Source: CG2-30-40-21 sp043806395
GTDB lineage: Bacteria > UBA9089 > CG2-30-40-21
Assembly: GCA_043806395.1 (NCBI GenBank)
Contig: JAZDHC010000252.1
Span: 1-5,287, forward strand
Direction: 5' to 3'
DNA length: 5,287 bases
Below the pieces are notes generated by a model. The model saw only the letters and a program-made list of their open reading frames with translations. It was not told the DNA's origin and made no database searches. Of this stretch, positions 5,231 to 5,287 are shown piece after piece; positions within the stretch are counted from its first letter, which is position 1, and each line of letters starts with the position of its first letter. The translations under genes were made by a program, and so were the position numbers.

Positions 5231-5287
5231 GAAGATGTGAGTGTTTTTACTGCAAATCCAATGAAAATCGTTTCTTTCTATCCCCCA
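5231..5287. other. Window edge with no supported gene
   Basis: On the minus strand one frame is open from the edge through the CAGAGA repeat to a TAG near 5107, but its product (Ile/Ser-rich ISIISIS stretches) simply reflects the repeat. Another frame gives only 12 codons (GDRKKRFSLDLQ) before a TAA at 5249-5247. That could be the end of an upstream gene, but it is too short to judge. Together with 5013-5230, this leaves about 275 nt upstream of the permease without a recognisable gene. Confidence 0.4.

Noticed and set aside
5107..5287. Minus-strand frame open from the right edge, as the end of an upstream gene
   Set aside because: The product is Ile/Ser-rich and produced by reading through the CAGAGA repeat and the inverted repeat, with no domain signal.

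Overview
The window is about 40% GC by eye and reads as a fragment of one leftward (minus-strand) operon from an uncultured bacterium. It encodes the inner half of an oligopeptide/dipeptide-type ABC importer: a DppC/OppC-like permease, an OppD-like ATPase and an OppF-like ATPase. A secreted tetratricopeptide-repeat (TPR) protein follows. The genes are tightly packed: a 14-nt overlap, then gaps of 10 and 21 nt, each with a good Shine-Dalgarno sequence. They are probably cotranscribed from right to left. The taxon cannot be fixed from this sequence. A FlgD-Ig-like C-terminal domain, a TPR secretory protein and purine-rich dispersed repeats of the ACCACAGAG type would suit a candidate-phylum metagenome lineage (Desantisbacteria, WOR-3 or Omnitrophota style), but this is only an impression.

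Layout from right to left, the direction of transcription. Positions 5287-5013 hold no convincing gene. They carry a 9-nt-periodic CAGAGA-type repeat, a roughly 70-nt imperfect inverted repeat and a weak candidate promoter. The permease (5012-4149), OppD-like ATPase (4162-3167) and OppF-like ATPase (3156-2179) follow. The TPR protein (2157-490) starts with a signal peptide and ends, in its own frame, in a short hydrophobic tail. Overlapping and following this tail in the -1 frame (538-251) is a well-conserved FlgD-Ig-like C-terminal domain with no good start of its own. The simplest reading is that the TPR gene once continued, or still continues, into this domain and that a one-base frameshift near 503-522 splits it. 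The last 250 nt carry a second CAGAG-type repeat arranged as an imperfect palindrome and a GC-rich hairpin at the window edge.

The two ATPases and the permease would form part of a peptide or nickel-type importer. The partner permease (DppB/OppB-like) and the substrate-binding protein are absent; they lie beyond the right edge or elsewhere. Both ATPases keep the C-terminal four-cysteine extension of the Opp/Dpp family. I see no tRNA, rRNA, CRISPR array, transposase or riboswitch. The most useful second-look items are the TPR/FlgD frame break, the repeat elements at both ends of the gene block, and the repeat-derived upstream sequence that falsely lengthens the permease reading frame.
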